Shown here: positions 43,767 to 54,737 of the stretch, one piece after another | Layout: every line of letters begins with the position of its first letter | Position numbering within the stretch: position 1 is the first letter of the stretch | Source: Berberis thunbergii | Taxonomy: Eukaryota; Streptophyta; Magnoliopsida; Ranunculales; Berberidaceae | Assembly: GCA_003290165.1 (NCBI GenBank) | Contig: QNQO01000457.1 | Span: forward strand, 186,001-250,000 | Direction: 5' to 3' | Length of the DNA stretch: 64,000 bases | Translations under genes and position numbers: made by a program | Notes under the pieces: model-generated | The model's database searches: none | Seen by the model: only the letters and a program-made list of their open reading frames with translations | Told to the model about the DNA's origin: nothing

Positions 43767-45745
43767 TTTGCTAGTCCTCGAGCAAAATCATAGAAATAAA
43801 ATTCTAACTCACTTTCGCGGGAATCATCGGTTGCACTTACCTTAAACGTGCAACAAGGCTTTAAACCCCTAGATTACCTCTAGTGAACGAGTTATAGTCT
43901 CGTGAGGGTTTCCAGAAATGTTACCTAGTAAGAATCTAATTGCAAAAAAAATTTAAAAACAGCTAACAGTCTGACAATAACATATCAAAGAGTCTCAAAA
44001 CAATTTAATAATACCCAAAGGTTAAATAAATTTCATCAGTTATTCCCAACTTGAAGTGTGTGTGTGCATTGCCTTATCAACATAACTTTTCATTTCAGAG
44101 TAAAACAATTGCTAAATCTCCTGTAGAAAGTTTGTTTTGACTTCAAACCTCTCGGTGTCACTCACAATAAAACACTCAGAGATTTGGTATTTCACTCAGT
44201 TTATATGCGAGGAAAAGAGTAAATAATGGAAAACAATCATCTCACATATAGTAATATGAAGAACGAACTTTTCAAGAATGGAATGAACATGATCTCATGG
44301 ACAGGAATATCAATTACTTTTGGAAATGTTGAATCAAACACCACAGGTCTTGGTTATTAAATCTTCACATCTACGAAACCAACCTTTACCTAAGATCAAT
44401 TAGGACTTTGTTGGGTTGTAACGGGGCTTGGGTAATGGTTAATAAGGAGTGTCAAAGGATTTTAACAAAAATTCTAGGAACGTATACACCTATTTAACAA
44501 ACAATTAGGGTTGACAAGAATAAACCAATGTTGTGCATCATTAATTTTTCTTCATTCTCACATCTTTATCCTCATTGACATTTTTATTTTTTTACATAGA
44601 GGATTTATGAAAGATCTCATATTTTGCTTTTTAATGCCCTTTTACACCTAGTATATCCATCCATACACATTCCCAGAAAAGTTGGGTAATGGTTAATGGG
44701 TAAGTTAAAAGGCTAGTTAATGGTCTAAAGAAAGAAAAGGAAAAAAAATGCCTAGATCATTTCCTAAGTTCGGGTCAGTATTATGACATCTCAATTGAAT
44801 AAGCCAAGAAGTTCTAGTGTAATAATTCAATTTTGATGTCATTCCCAAAGCAATTGATCAGAAAAATGAGAATAATGAGATCATCAACGAGATAATGCAG
44901 ACTCAAGAAAAATCAGATTTTATGTATAACCCTAAAAAAAAATAGAAAGGTTCAAAACTTTCAGGGTTAAGTCTCCACTATTATTCTAAGGTTTTCTAGC
45001 ATATATTTCACTCATCAACTTCAAGTTATGCTAACATGGCTCATGGTGCAAGAATGGTCGAGTCAAAAAAATCACATGAAATATATTTAACTTAAAGATA
45101 AACCATATGTTTTCCTATTGATATATAAAAGTGACAAGTGAAAGCATGTATTCCTCAAATTTAAAGGCATACTAGAAAGCACATCCTCTTCATTGGAAAG
45201 AAACTTAGATTTTGAATGCATTTTCAAATCGAAAATTTTCACACAGTCATAATTAACTATGTATTCAATGGAGATTGAGTAGAATACAACAGTAAATTAT
45301 GAAATAAATTTTAGTTCAAAATTTCTTGAAAAATGCAGAAAAACTCATAAACGTCACCCCCAAACCTAAACCAAACATTGTCCTCAATGTATAAAATGAT
45401 GATTATGACAAATGTAGGAAAAAGAAAAGATGAGAGTTAGAGTGATATTACCATGGGAAAGTTTTTACCAATTTCGATGAAATCTTCCACCAATGAAGTC
45501 TCAGAGACATAAGAACTATGGACTCATCATGATAAATTGATAAAAACAATACATGACACAAATGAAAAAAAATATCACATGTATCAGTTGTAAGTCAAAT
45601 ATGTTACGGAGCTAACGAGTATGAGTGAAATGCAACTAGAAAGAACTCGAAATTCAATCTAGACAAACCATAATGACACAACTGAAGCTAGGCTATCTCC
45701 TAGGAGCGCTTGGCTTAACGTCGTCAGCCCGACATATATTCTCCC
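43767..45745 (-). other. Athila-like 3' untranslated region
   Basis: No reading frame resembling a protein. It includes the conserved purine motif at 45352-45389 (minus strand GAGGACAATGTTTGG and GGTTTGGGGGTGACG). Confidence 0.5.
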
Positions 45746-46345
45746 TCATGAATGATATATCATGAAGTGACGAGGAAGAACATAGAGAACATTCACCTCT
45801 AAATCTAGTCTATGATATAAACGAGTCAAAAAGGTTAAGGAATCGTATACCAACAACCTAAAAAGTTGAGGATCAATCCACTCAAAAATAGCAACCACAT
45901 GCGACACAAGATATACTAGCACATCCCAAAAGTTGCAAGGACACCATCTAAAATCATATAGAAATTGTAAAGAAGTTCGCATTCCTTGGAAGTCAGTAGG
46001 GATCTTAAACATGAATGGGTCGCAAGTAGTGATATGAAACAGAGGATCCTCCCTTACTCCTAAAATGGAACATCCTAAGTCTGGTTCCAAATCATAAGAT
46101 TGGATAATTTTCACATCAGGATGGTGAAAATTGAAATCCTCACTCAAGAACATGGGATCCATATAATGAGCCCTGGTCAATGGAGATGTGATGCAGGTAG
46201 ATGTAACTATAAATATATCAGGTGGTACAGGCTCATCACATGAATCACACAAAGATGTTGGGCTGGATAGCTCAACAACACCCCCAACCTTAGAGTTGAC
46301 ACTACTTATGGATTGCACTCTCTTACTAGTTATATCTCCCGACAT
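45746..46345 (-). CDS. Unidentified 199-residue ORF in Athila-like element
   Basis: An uninterrupted frame starting MSGDITSKRVQS, just after the truncated polymerase start and before the 3' purine motif. It contains DPFMFKIPTDFQGMRTSL and a C-terminal hydrophobic stretch (WDVLVYLVSHVVAIFEWI) followed by LFRLLVYDSLTFLTRLYHRL. The hydrophobic part could be a membrane segment. I do not recognise the family. By position it could be the extra ORF some Athila elements carry downstream of pol, left after pol was deleted. There is no signal peptide at the start. Confidence 0.4.
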   Translation of the reverse strand: MSGDITSKRVQSISSVNSKVGGVVELSSPTSLCDSCDEPVPPDIFIVTSTCITSPLTRAHYMDPMFLSEDFNFHHPDVKIIQSYDLEPDLGCSILGVREDPLFHITTCDPFMFKIPTDFQGMRTSLQFLYDFRWCPCNFWDVLVYLVSHVVAIFEWIDPQLFRLLVYDSLTFLTRLYHRLDLEVNVLYVLPRHFMIYHS

Positions 46346-46357
46346 CTTTGGGACAAC

Positions 46358-46621
46358 CTATTTTGAATTCAATATAGATGAAATAATAACATGCAAAGTA
46401 TCATCAGTACCTGAAAACGCATACCTGAGGGCGTCAGTTAATTGTTTAAGGTCAAGCTCTGGTAGCTTGACTGATGGGACTAGTTTTGACTCACTGAGTA
46501 GAAGATGTTCCACTTTAGACTTCCATTTATAACTAGGATCCACAATGGGGACTGAGTCAAGCAAATCATTGACTTCCCTAATGGAATCATCATCATCAAA
46601 GTCTAAACTAACATGAGTCAA
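46358..46621 (-). pseudogene. Truncated start of Athila-like polymerase region
   Basis: The frame reads VPSVKLPELDLKQLTDALRY, then AFSGTDDTLHVIISSILNSK. This aligns with the segment just before reverse transcriptase in Athila pol (compare LKHLPNELRYAFLG at ~30630 in the other element). It ends abruptly where RT should begin, marking the internal deletion. Confidence 0.75.
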
Positions 46622-46695
46622 ACAAGCCTCTAAATGGTCATGTGTATCATGAAAACAGTCAAGGGGAGACTTTAAAGAATGTTCATAGTTTGATT

Positions 46696-47477
46696 CTATG
46701 CATGAGTCACTAGGAAGGCATATGTCGAGTGGGCATTATGAAAATGTGGGGAAGGGAATGGGTCATGAAGCAAAGTAGTTTCGATCACATTATCCTCAAA
46801 AACATCATCTGACTCAGGTTTTGATGTGCTACTAGTTATGAATTGACCCTTTGAAGTTTGAACAGAGTGACTAGGAACTCTTCCTAACTCACCTTCAGAT
46901 AATGCCTCAGTAATATGATCCACAACTATTTCAAGTCTATTGATGGCTTGAGATTGGTGTTGAATCATAGCTTTTGATTGTTAATCATTTCCTCTAAGCT
47001 TGATGTGTTTGATGGAGGAGCTTGGTTAAATTGAGGCATAACATGATGAAGGTATTGAGGAGCTTGAGAGAAACTATGTCTCCCTTGGTGTGAGTTATGA
47101 GCCCATGAGAGATTTTGATTATTGGAAAAACTAGGGCTGTAATAGTTGGACTTTGAGTTATAACTAGGTCACCAATTAGCATTAAAAGAATGGATTTGCT
47201 CAGTGAAATATTCAGGATAATCATATTGCAAATCACAATCATCTGTAGAATGACTAGGACTCAAACATGCAACACAATCCTCAAATGAAACATTAGTGGG
47301 AGGTAGGGGTTGAGTCAAATTCATAAGTGCATCTAATTTTCGAGTCATCATCATAAGAACCGTTTCGAGCTTCGAGGTAGAAGGGGAGAAGTAATCCTTA
47401 AAGTCTTTATCCTCAGCCATTTCCTTGGTCTCAAGCAATTTTTTATTTTTTATTTTTATTAAATTTTTTTTATGCAA
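46696..47477 (-). pseudogene. Athila-like gag remnant with zinc knuckle
   Basis: Three adjacent minus-strand frames. The first, after MAEDKDFKDYF, holds C-VA-C-LSPS-H-STDD-C, a CCHC zinc knuckle of nucleocapsid type. It is followed in another frame by an NYYSPSF/NLSWAHN-type low-complexity linker, and then MIQHQSQAINRLEIVVDHIT and further polar sequence. This order is that of the Athila gag C-terminal half. The capsid domain itself is not found and stops separate the parts. Confidence 0.7.
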
Positions 47478-48612
47478 ACCTAACCTCTATATGAAGATGA
47501 CCTAACTCTAAAAAAAATAAAAAAATGAGAAAACCTAATCAGGACCTATTTGATGCGCAAACAAAATGAATGGCAAACGACCCGAGATAAGTACCTAGCA
47601 ATACAATCATTCAGATTGCCTTCGGGTACTGCGCAGCTGATAGTTATAACCCCACGACAAGTCGAGGTTTCTACGAAGCAAATTAATCTTGTGAGAAACT
47701 AATTTACTAGGTAGAGGCTGTAACGTCTGGTAATCCCGACAAACACTCCTTTTTTTTACCTATGTTTGTTACTAATCAAGGGCTGAAATCCATTTTAATT
47801 AGCCTATCCACGGGAGAGAGCACGAAGTTTCCCAGCATAAAAAATATCTAGAAATCTAATTGCTCCTACCTACATTCCTACCTTCAGCTTAAAGTGTAAT
47901 GCCAGTTTCAGAACTATTCCAAGATTGGATATGTTCTCTCACTTGACTACTTTAAACTTTCAAGTTTCAAAAGACGGGTCATATGAGCGTCTTGTCCTAA
48001 TTTATCTTGTTACAAATTTTAATAGTGAGGGCTTAGGTCCCTAACCCTAAAATAGATGGTGGTTAACCTATCTGCGGGAGAGAGCACATAATTTTACAGC
48101 ATCAGAAATATCCTCAATCTATTCAAATTTGCATGCAATTCTAGCTAAAAACAAAACAAGCAAAACACACATTAATCCACTCAGAAACCGTGTGCAGATG
48201 CAGTGGGAAGAAGTCACCTCCGGCGTGAACCTCTCTTGGGTTACTTGCGACGCCGAGTAGAAGTCGAGTTGACGTCGATCAGAAGCACCGTCCACCTAAT
48301 GGCTCGCTGACTTCTGAGAGTGTTCACGCGATAGCAACCTGTAAAAATTCAAACCCTGTGTTTTTTGTTTTTTTATGCAGCCTGTAATATATGCTTCCCA
48401 CCTGTTAATACCTGCAAAAAACAAAAACAAAAACAAAAACAAGTATCAAAACTTCTAAGACTTAAAAGAAATAAGTAAAAAATAAAATCAAGCCTATCCT
48501 AAAAGCAAAAGCAATCTATATCTGACCTAAATTTATTATTATTATTATTATTTTTAACCTAAACTACAAATTAGTGAAAATAAACTCTTAAATTCAATTA
48601 CACCGCTACAGT
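47478..48612 (-). other. Athila-like leader region
   Basis: Between primer site and gag remnant. No coding sequence. A direct repeat containing GGGAGAGAGCAC occurs at ~47812 and ~48075. A (TTA)n run lies at 48535-48550. Confidence 0.5.
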
Positions 48613-48634
48613 CCTCAGCAACGGCGCCAAAAAA
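48613..48634 (-). other. Primer-binding site
   Basis: Minus strand reads TTTTTTGGCGCCGTTGCTGA next to the LTR end, the TGGCGCC type shared by Athila elements. Confidence 0.85.
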
Positions 48635-49096
48635 CTTGATGCAGATTTAACTAACCAAATAAATAAGTTAATTTAACCTAGTCTTAATAAATGCAAGTGC
48701 ACAGTGTCTAACTGGTAGACAAGGGCAAGTACAGGTCGATCCCACAAGGACTGTGGTTGCAATTAAATTTCAGAGTTGACTTAAACTAATTTAAATGGGG
48801 ATTACAACAATCAAAATATGTAAACTAAAAATCAAATTAAAAAGCAAAATAAATTTTTTTAAGAATATGAGAAGGGAAACCAAGGCATTGAATCCACGAA
48901 TTCAGTTTTTCAACTTATTTTAATCTAACTTATTATTTTCTAAAGTGAGAAGCTTTAGGGATGAGAGTCCCTAGCTTGCATCAATGATGTGATCGTTAAG
49001 AACAATTCAGTTTTAAAATCCAATGTTTTTTTTTTGAAAGTCAAGCATGGGGTGTATATGGGCTCCCCAGACCACAGAAAGAAAAAGAAAAGAAGA

Positions 49097-49657
49097 TTAC
49101 AATCTCATATATTTTCTACCTCTAGCGTCATCAAAAATAATTTTTTTCAGGTCCTCAGCAAAAGAGCTAGGAGTTACATCAATAAAAGCTGCATTAGGCA
49201 TAAGAGAGGCCAGCTTGTCTGCTGCCCTATTAGTTTCCCGAACAACATGCAATACTTTGCAAACTTCAAACATTTTTAGCAGATTCTTGATTCTTCTCGT
49301 GGCATGCTTTGCTTCCCATGGAGGAGCCTTGTTCGTATTGACATATTTGACAACATTTGCTGAATCAATGCAAACTCTCACTTTCGTATGCCTCCCCTGG
49401 ATGGCCATTTTTAGCCCAATTTTTATTCCTTGTATCTCATGAAGAATAACAGACTGGTCTGTTTGTGAACCTGCACCTACTGCTAGGACATTACCTTGAT
49501 GGTCCCTTATAATAGCTCCGTATCCTCCTCTAGGGCCATTGAGAGAGCCGTCAGTGTTGATAGCAACCCATTCTGGGTCAGGCCGATGCCATGTATGCCA
49601 TGTGCTGATTCTGAGCTTGTATTTTATGTCTATATTCCATCTATTGAAGAAATTCAT
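49097..49657 (-). pseudogene. LINE RNase H domain
   Basis: The minus-strand frame reads INTDGSLNGPRGGYGAIIRD, then LHEIQGIKIGLKMAI, VRVCIDSANVV and RETNRAADKLASL. The acidic residues D (NTDGS), E (HEIQG) and D (CIDS) of plant LINE RNase H are all present. It degrades RNA in RNA:DNA hybrids. It is separated from the rest of ORF2 by a stop and frame change at 49658-49661, so it is not part of one continuous protein. Confidence 0.9.
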
Positions 49658-49660
49658 GTT

Positions 49661-51118
49661 TTAGGGAGAGTCCTCAACATCCATATCCAGGACTGCTAGT
49701 CGCAATCTCACATCCTCAATGATCTTTTGACTAAGGACCATCACTGTTGCTTCCTTCTTCTCAAATAAACGTCTATTGCGTTCTAACCATATATGATAAA
49801 TGGTGGCATTAAGGATCAAATTTTTTGCAATATATGTCGAACTGTTTCCTGAAAAATTCTGGGAACACCACTGAATTTCTGCTGTCCAGCCGTGAGGTTG
49901 ATGGTTGTGCCCCATAACATTCAGCATAATGGACCAGGTTTGCTTGGAGAAACAGCAGTTGATGAACAGATGTTCTTCATTTTCCTGGTTTAGGTCGCAT
50001 AAGCAGCATCTGGCTGTGGAGATAGTTCCCCAGTTCAATAGTGTGTCTTGCATTTTTAAGCTCCTTTGCATTGCCAGCGATCCTATGAAGCTGTGACGAG
50101 GTATACGACCCTTAAACCAAATCAGATTTGTCCAAGGGGTAGCAGCATTTGTGGTTCTGATAGTATGATAAGCAATTTTGCTTGAGAAGTCCCCACTAGT
50201 TCCACCCTTCCACACAATTTCATCTCTGAAATTACAATCAATTTCCACTGATTGTAGGTCCTCATAAATTTCAGTAATAGAGGGTTGAATATTAGCTGAT
50301 GCAAACCATTCACCTTCTCTAATAAGGGCAGCGACCTTGGCCTTTTTATTTAGGATGGAATTGTAGGTCAGCTGTTGAGGAAAATTTGGCATGAGAATAC
50401 CTTGAGGGTGCCAGGGATCCTTCCAGAATGATGTATCTCTTCCATTTCCTATCGCATAAGTGATCAACATGTTAGTCAGAGGTCTACAATTAAGAATATT
50501 TCTCCAGCACCATGAGGCTCCTTGGGGTATTCCCATTATCCAGAAATCCTTTCCCCTAATGAGGTTTCTCTTAGTCCATTGGACCCAAAGAGTGGCTTTG
50601 TTTGAAACAATGCTCCATATATATCTCGTCATGGCGGCCAGGTTAGCAGTTTTGATACATCTCACTCCAAGACCTCCTTCTCTGTAAGGGTGGCACACTG
50701 TTTTCCAGTTGACGAGGGGCACTTTCAAGTATTGATAAGATGCTGACCATAAGAAGTTTCGAAGGACTGAATTTATTTCATTTAGTGCTTCTTTAGGGAG
50801 GACATAGCAAGAGCTCCAATACACCTGCATACTTCCTAACACTGCTTTGATGAGGGTGAGCCTACCAGCATAGGATAAAGACTTGTTTTTCCATGAGTTC
50901 ACTCTCTTCCTGATTCTTTCTATAAGAGGAAAGCAATCAAAATATGATAATCTAGTAGAGATCAGAGGAAGACCTAGATATCTTACTGGGAGGGCTGCTG
51001 TTTTGAATTGCAGACTTTTAGTAATATCATCCAATTCACTGCTTGGGACTCCAGCTGCAAAAAGGTTGCTTTTGTTGCAATTGACTGTCAGACCCGTACA
51101 CCTTTTAAATCTATCCAT
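49661..51118 (-). pseudogene. LINE ORF2: RT C-terminal half and zf-RVT
   Basis: A 485-codon frame starting after the lost active site: GLTVNCNKSNLFAAGV, VRYLGLPLISTRLSYFDCFP, then SWKNKSLSYAGRLTLIKAVL (thumb). It continues into the zinc-binding zf-RVT region with GDFSSKIAYHTIR, WFKGRIPRHSFIGSLAMQ and CCLCDLNQENEEHLFINC. It is typical of plant L1 elements. Confidence 0.92.
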
Positions 51119-52335
51119 GGCCTGAGCTAGGGAACTGGCTGATTGGTGGTCCCAATGGAAGAAGGCAATGATGTGGATGCAGCTTGTATGTTCCTTGTAT
51201 AGTTTGTTCCTTAAGAAGCAGGTGTAACATTTCCATCATCAAGACAAAGATGTAAGGCGACATTGGGCATCCCTGGCGAATACCCCGAGTAGCTTTGATG
51301 AATCCTTTTGGGGATCCATTAACTAAAATGGAGTACTTTGGAGTAGATATACAAGTGTACACCCAGTTGATAAACTACTGTGGGAACTGAAGCTTCCGTA
51401 ACATGTGAGTTATAGCTTCCCACCTGATAGTATCATAAGCCTTTCGGAGATCTATTTTCGCTGCACATCTGGGGGGACCATGATCTTTATGGTAGTTCCT
51501 AACAAGTTCGTGGGCTAGCATGATGTTATCCTGAATGAGTCTTCCCTTGATGAAAGCTGATTGGTTTGGATTCACCGGTCTTTGCACCACTGCACTCATC
51601 CTCTGCTTGATGATTTTTGTCAAACATTTATAGACAACATTACAGCATGATATAGGCCTGAAATCACTAAGAGATGTAGCATTAGTAATTTTAGGGATTA
51701 AAACAACACATGTTGTATTTACCTCGCAAAGAAGTTTTCCACTAACAAAGAAAGTACAGACAGCCTTACTGAAGTCATCTCCTAGAATACGCCAGGCTGA
51801 TTTGAAAAAGAACGAGGAGAAGCCATCCGGACCGAGAGATTTGTTGGAGTCTATCATGGACAAAGCTTCGGTTATTTCATTTCGACTAACTGGACTTGTG
51901 AGATCATCTCTTTCTGCCGACGTGAGGACCCTTTCAAAGGTCATGCTTTCAATAATATTCTCATCATAGTCATCACGTTTCCATCCAAATACTTCCTCAA
52001 AGTAGTTTACACACTCTGTTCCAATCTGCTCAATATCTTCAATTTTCTCATGGTTTGCATTGTATAGGAAAAGAATTTTGTTTTTCTTTCTCCGTTCTCT
52101 GATGTAGTCATGGAAGTAAGTCACATTTTCATCCCCCACCTGCATGTGCTTAGCTTTGGCCTTTTGTTTTGCTTCTGATTCCTCCCCTTTTGCTGCTGTA
52201 ACATAAGCTTTGATAGCTTCCCTTTCTTGTGTCATCAGATTAGGATTAAGAGGGTTATGTTGTAGAGCCTGCTGAGTTCTATCCATGTGTTGTTTGGCTG
52301 TCATAACTGTCCTTCTTGCATTCAGAAATCTGGAT
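51111..52335 (-). pseudogene. LINE ORF2: RT N-terminal half, active site lost
   Basis: LTSPVSRNEITEALSMIDSN, then GPDGFSSFFFKSAWRILG, FRPISCCNVVYKCLTKII, PNQSAFIKGRLIQDNIMLAH and AAKIDLRKAYDTIRWEAI are RT fingers and palm. An in-frame stop follows LQFPQ (~51372). Then SPKGFIKATRGIRQGCPMSP is palm motif B. The expected F/Y-A-D-D box between there and the frame at 51118 is not found in any frame, and an indel disrupts ~51130-51200. The copy cannot reverse-transcribe. Confidence 0.9.
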
Positions 52336-52413
52336 TTTCACCATGCTATAAGCTTGTGTTTAACTCTTTTTAGTTTCTGGCTCATACAGTACATTGCATT
52401 GCCATGAACTGGT

Positions 52414-53214
52414 TCACTCCAAGCTTTGTTCTACCACTGCCATGTACCCTGGTTCATAGACCCAGTAGTTGTAGAATTTAAAAGGGATAGGGCCTGCATT
52501 CTGCTGCTCATAGATGGTAAGAATAACTGGGGAGTGGTCTGACACACCAACAGTAAGGAAGTCTGTTTCTGAGTCTGGAATGTTGGTGAGCCATTCTTGA
52601 TTCACCATGACTCTGTCTAATTTTGACATTATCCTGTTTGACCCGTCTTGTTTGTTCGACCAAGTGAGATAACATCCCTTGAATTTACAATCAAATAATT
52701 GGAGCTCTTGAGCACAATTAAGTAAGTCTATGAAGTGGAAAGGTCTGATCTCATCTCCTCCTACTCTTTCTTGGGAGTTTAGTATTGAGTTGTAATCACC
52801 TATGACAGCCCATGGAAGCTTGTTGTAGGTACCTATGCTTTCCATCTCCTTCCAAAGCTTTTTTCTCTCAATGTAGTTGCTTTTCCCATATATGAAACTG
52901 AGTAAGCATGTGACTCCATTTGGCCATATAGTTTCAGCTATTATAGCTTTCTCTGTGCAAGCTATTATGTTTACATTTACTGCTTGATCATCCCATGCTA
53001 ACCAAATCCTTCCTCCATGAGCCAGATCATTATTGTCAACTACTGTCCAGTCTCTAAAAAGATCTCTCTGAATTTTGGACTTCTTGTCATTGCTAACTTT
53101 TGTCTCCACCAGACCAATGATACAAACATTTTGTTTCCTGATTAGCTTTTTAACTTCTCCCTGTTTTACTGGGTCATTTAGACCCCTAATATTCCAGCAT
53201 GCTACTCTCATCAT
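52414..53214 (-). pseudogene. LINE ORF2: APE-type endonuclease domain
   Basis: It starts MMRVACWNIRGLNDPVKQGE, then IGLVETKVS, AVIGDYNSILNSQERVGG, YLTWSNKQDGSNRIMSKLDR and VGVSDHSPVIL. These are the conserved N, E, D and SDH motifs of the nicking endonuclease that primes LINE insertion. The domain is complete. A frameshift near 52416 and a TGA near 52337 cut it from the RT. Confidence 0.92.
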
Positions 53215-53381
53215 AAGACAATGTTAGAGTTGTTCTCATCCCCCTGGTCTGGGTTTTGTGTCTCACTCTTCTTGCTATCAATGGAGCTAGTTTTAGTCAC
53301 TTCATGTTTTTGCTTAAGCTCTGTTTTGGGCTTTTCTTGTTGGGTTGACGAGTTCATGTTTGCTCTAGTGGTTGGGCGAGT

Positions 53382-54737
53382 CTATCCCTGAGATTTCTTT
53401 TGATTTTTTTTCAGCCCTACTTCAATGTCTTTTGTATCCTTCTTATGAACTAGTTTTGCAATTTCCTGATTTGCATTCGCTGTCTGTGCATTTGCAATTT
53501 CCTGATTTGCATTCGCTGTCTGTGTGTGTTCCTGAATAGAGTGTTTTCCAGCTTGCATTTGCTCAGTGTATTGGAATGCGATAGTTTTGTTCCGAGTGTC
53601 CAGCATTAGCTTGGCCATCCTGTCATTGTTACTGGGTAGCTCCTTGCATGTCCCTGGCTCAGTCCCACAGTGCAGTCCACTGGATTTGTGTGTCTCATTG
53701 TAATTCCCTGTTTCATGCCCACATTGTATCCCACTACTTTTTTCCACCATGATGGTTCCTGTTGTATTTCCTCTCCTTATGCCACTACCAATTTGGAGCT
53801 CACTATTGATCCCACTGGTGCTTTGTGTCCCCCTGTGAGTCCCATATTCATAGCCATTGTTTGTCTCATTGTTTTTCTCTAAACTACAATATTGGGTATT
53901 TATGCTTTGGTCTCCTATGGTTATATCTGCTACCATTGTAATGTCCTCTACCAATGTCAGGTCCTCTACCATTGTATTATCCTCCACCATAGTATTGTGA
54001 TTCACCATTGTATTGTCATCGACCATTGTAATGTCTTCTACCATTGTGTTTTCTTGGTTAATGGTTGTCATGTTCTTCTCGCCCTGATCCAAGTTATGTT
54101 TAAAAGAATGCTTACCTATTGCAATCAACCAGCCCCCATCATTCTCAGTTGTATCCAATTGTTTGTCTAATACCTTGCTGCCTGGTTTAGTAGCTCGCCA
54201 GAATTTGGACCCTTGGGTTTTCTTTTGCTTTTGTTTAGGGCAGTTCCTGGATGAGTGTCCAAAGTATGAGCATTGAGGGCATTTGACTGGTCTCCATGAA
54301 TATTCAATACCTGCATTGAGTGTCTTACCATCATCAATCGTTATCGGAATGAAATCAGGGAATGTGCTATTAACATCTATTTCAATGCATACACGGGCAT
54401 AAGCAAGTCTCGATCTGCTAGCCGTTGCTTTGTCCAGCATAAGGGGGTTTCCAATCGCGCTCGCAATTGTTTGAATTCCTTCTGGGCTCCATAAGAACAG
54501 TGGAACTCCTCTCATATTCACCCAAATTGGAACTGAATTAATGGCTTCAACATTTTCCTCCAGATAAGGTTGCCAAGGCCTGATGATAAAAATTCTGCTA
54601 GCAATGTGGACAGGACCCAACTCCATTGCCTTTAGTTTATCTTCTTCATTGCTAAATTGGTAGACGAAAGCTTGATCTCCATAAATCAGCATTTCAAAGT
54701 CACTCTTAAGTGCCCAGTGTTTTGTCAATCTGTCTTT
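53382..54737 (-). pseudogene. LINE ORF1: DUF4283 and zinc knuckle
   Basis: Residues ~1-125 match the DUF4283 region of plant LINE ORF1 (TKHWALKSDFEML, FVYQFSNEEDKLKAMELGPV, RPWQPYLEENV, VPIWVNMRGVPLFLW). Residues 150-163 form a CCHC knuckle, C-PQ-C-SYFG-HSSRN-C. It binds RNA of the element. Frame damage upstream of 54737 has removed the N-terminal ~60 or more residues. The middle holds an NTMVED-type repeat and the end an ANANQEIA duplication. Confidence 0.88.
53916..54062 (-). repeat. 18-bp minisatellite inside LINE ORF1
   Basis: About eight in-frame units of the type ACCATTGTATTGTCCTCT encode variations of NTMVED (TMVDDN, TMVNHN, TLVEDI, TMVADI). The multiple-of-three length keeps the frame open. 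Confidence 0.9.
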
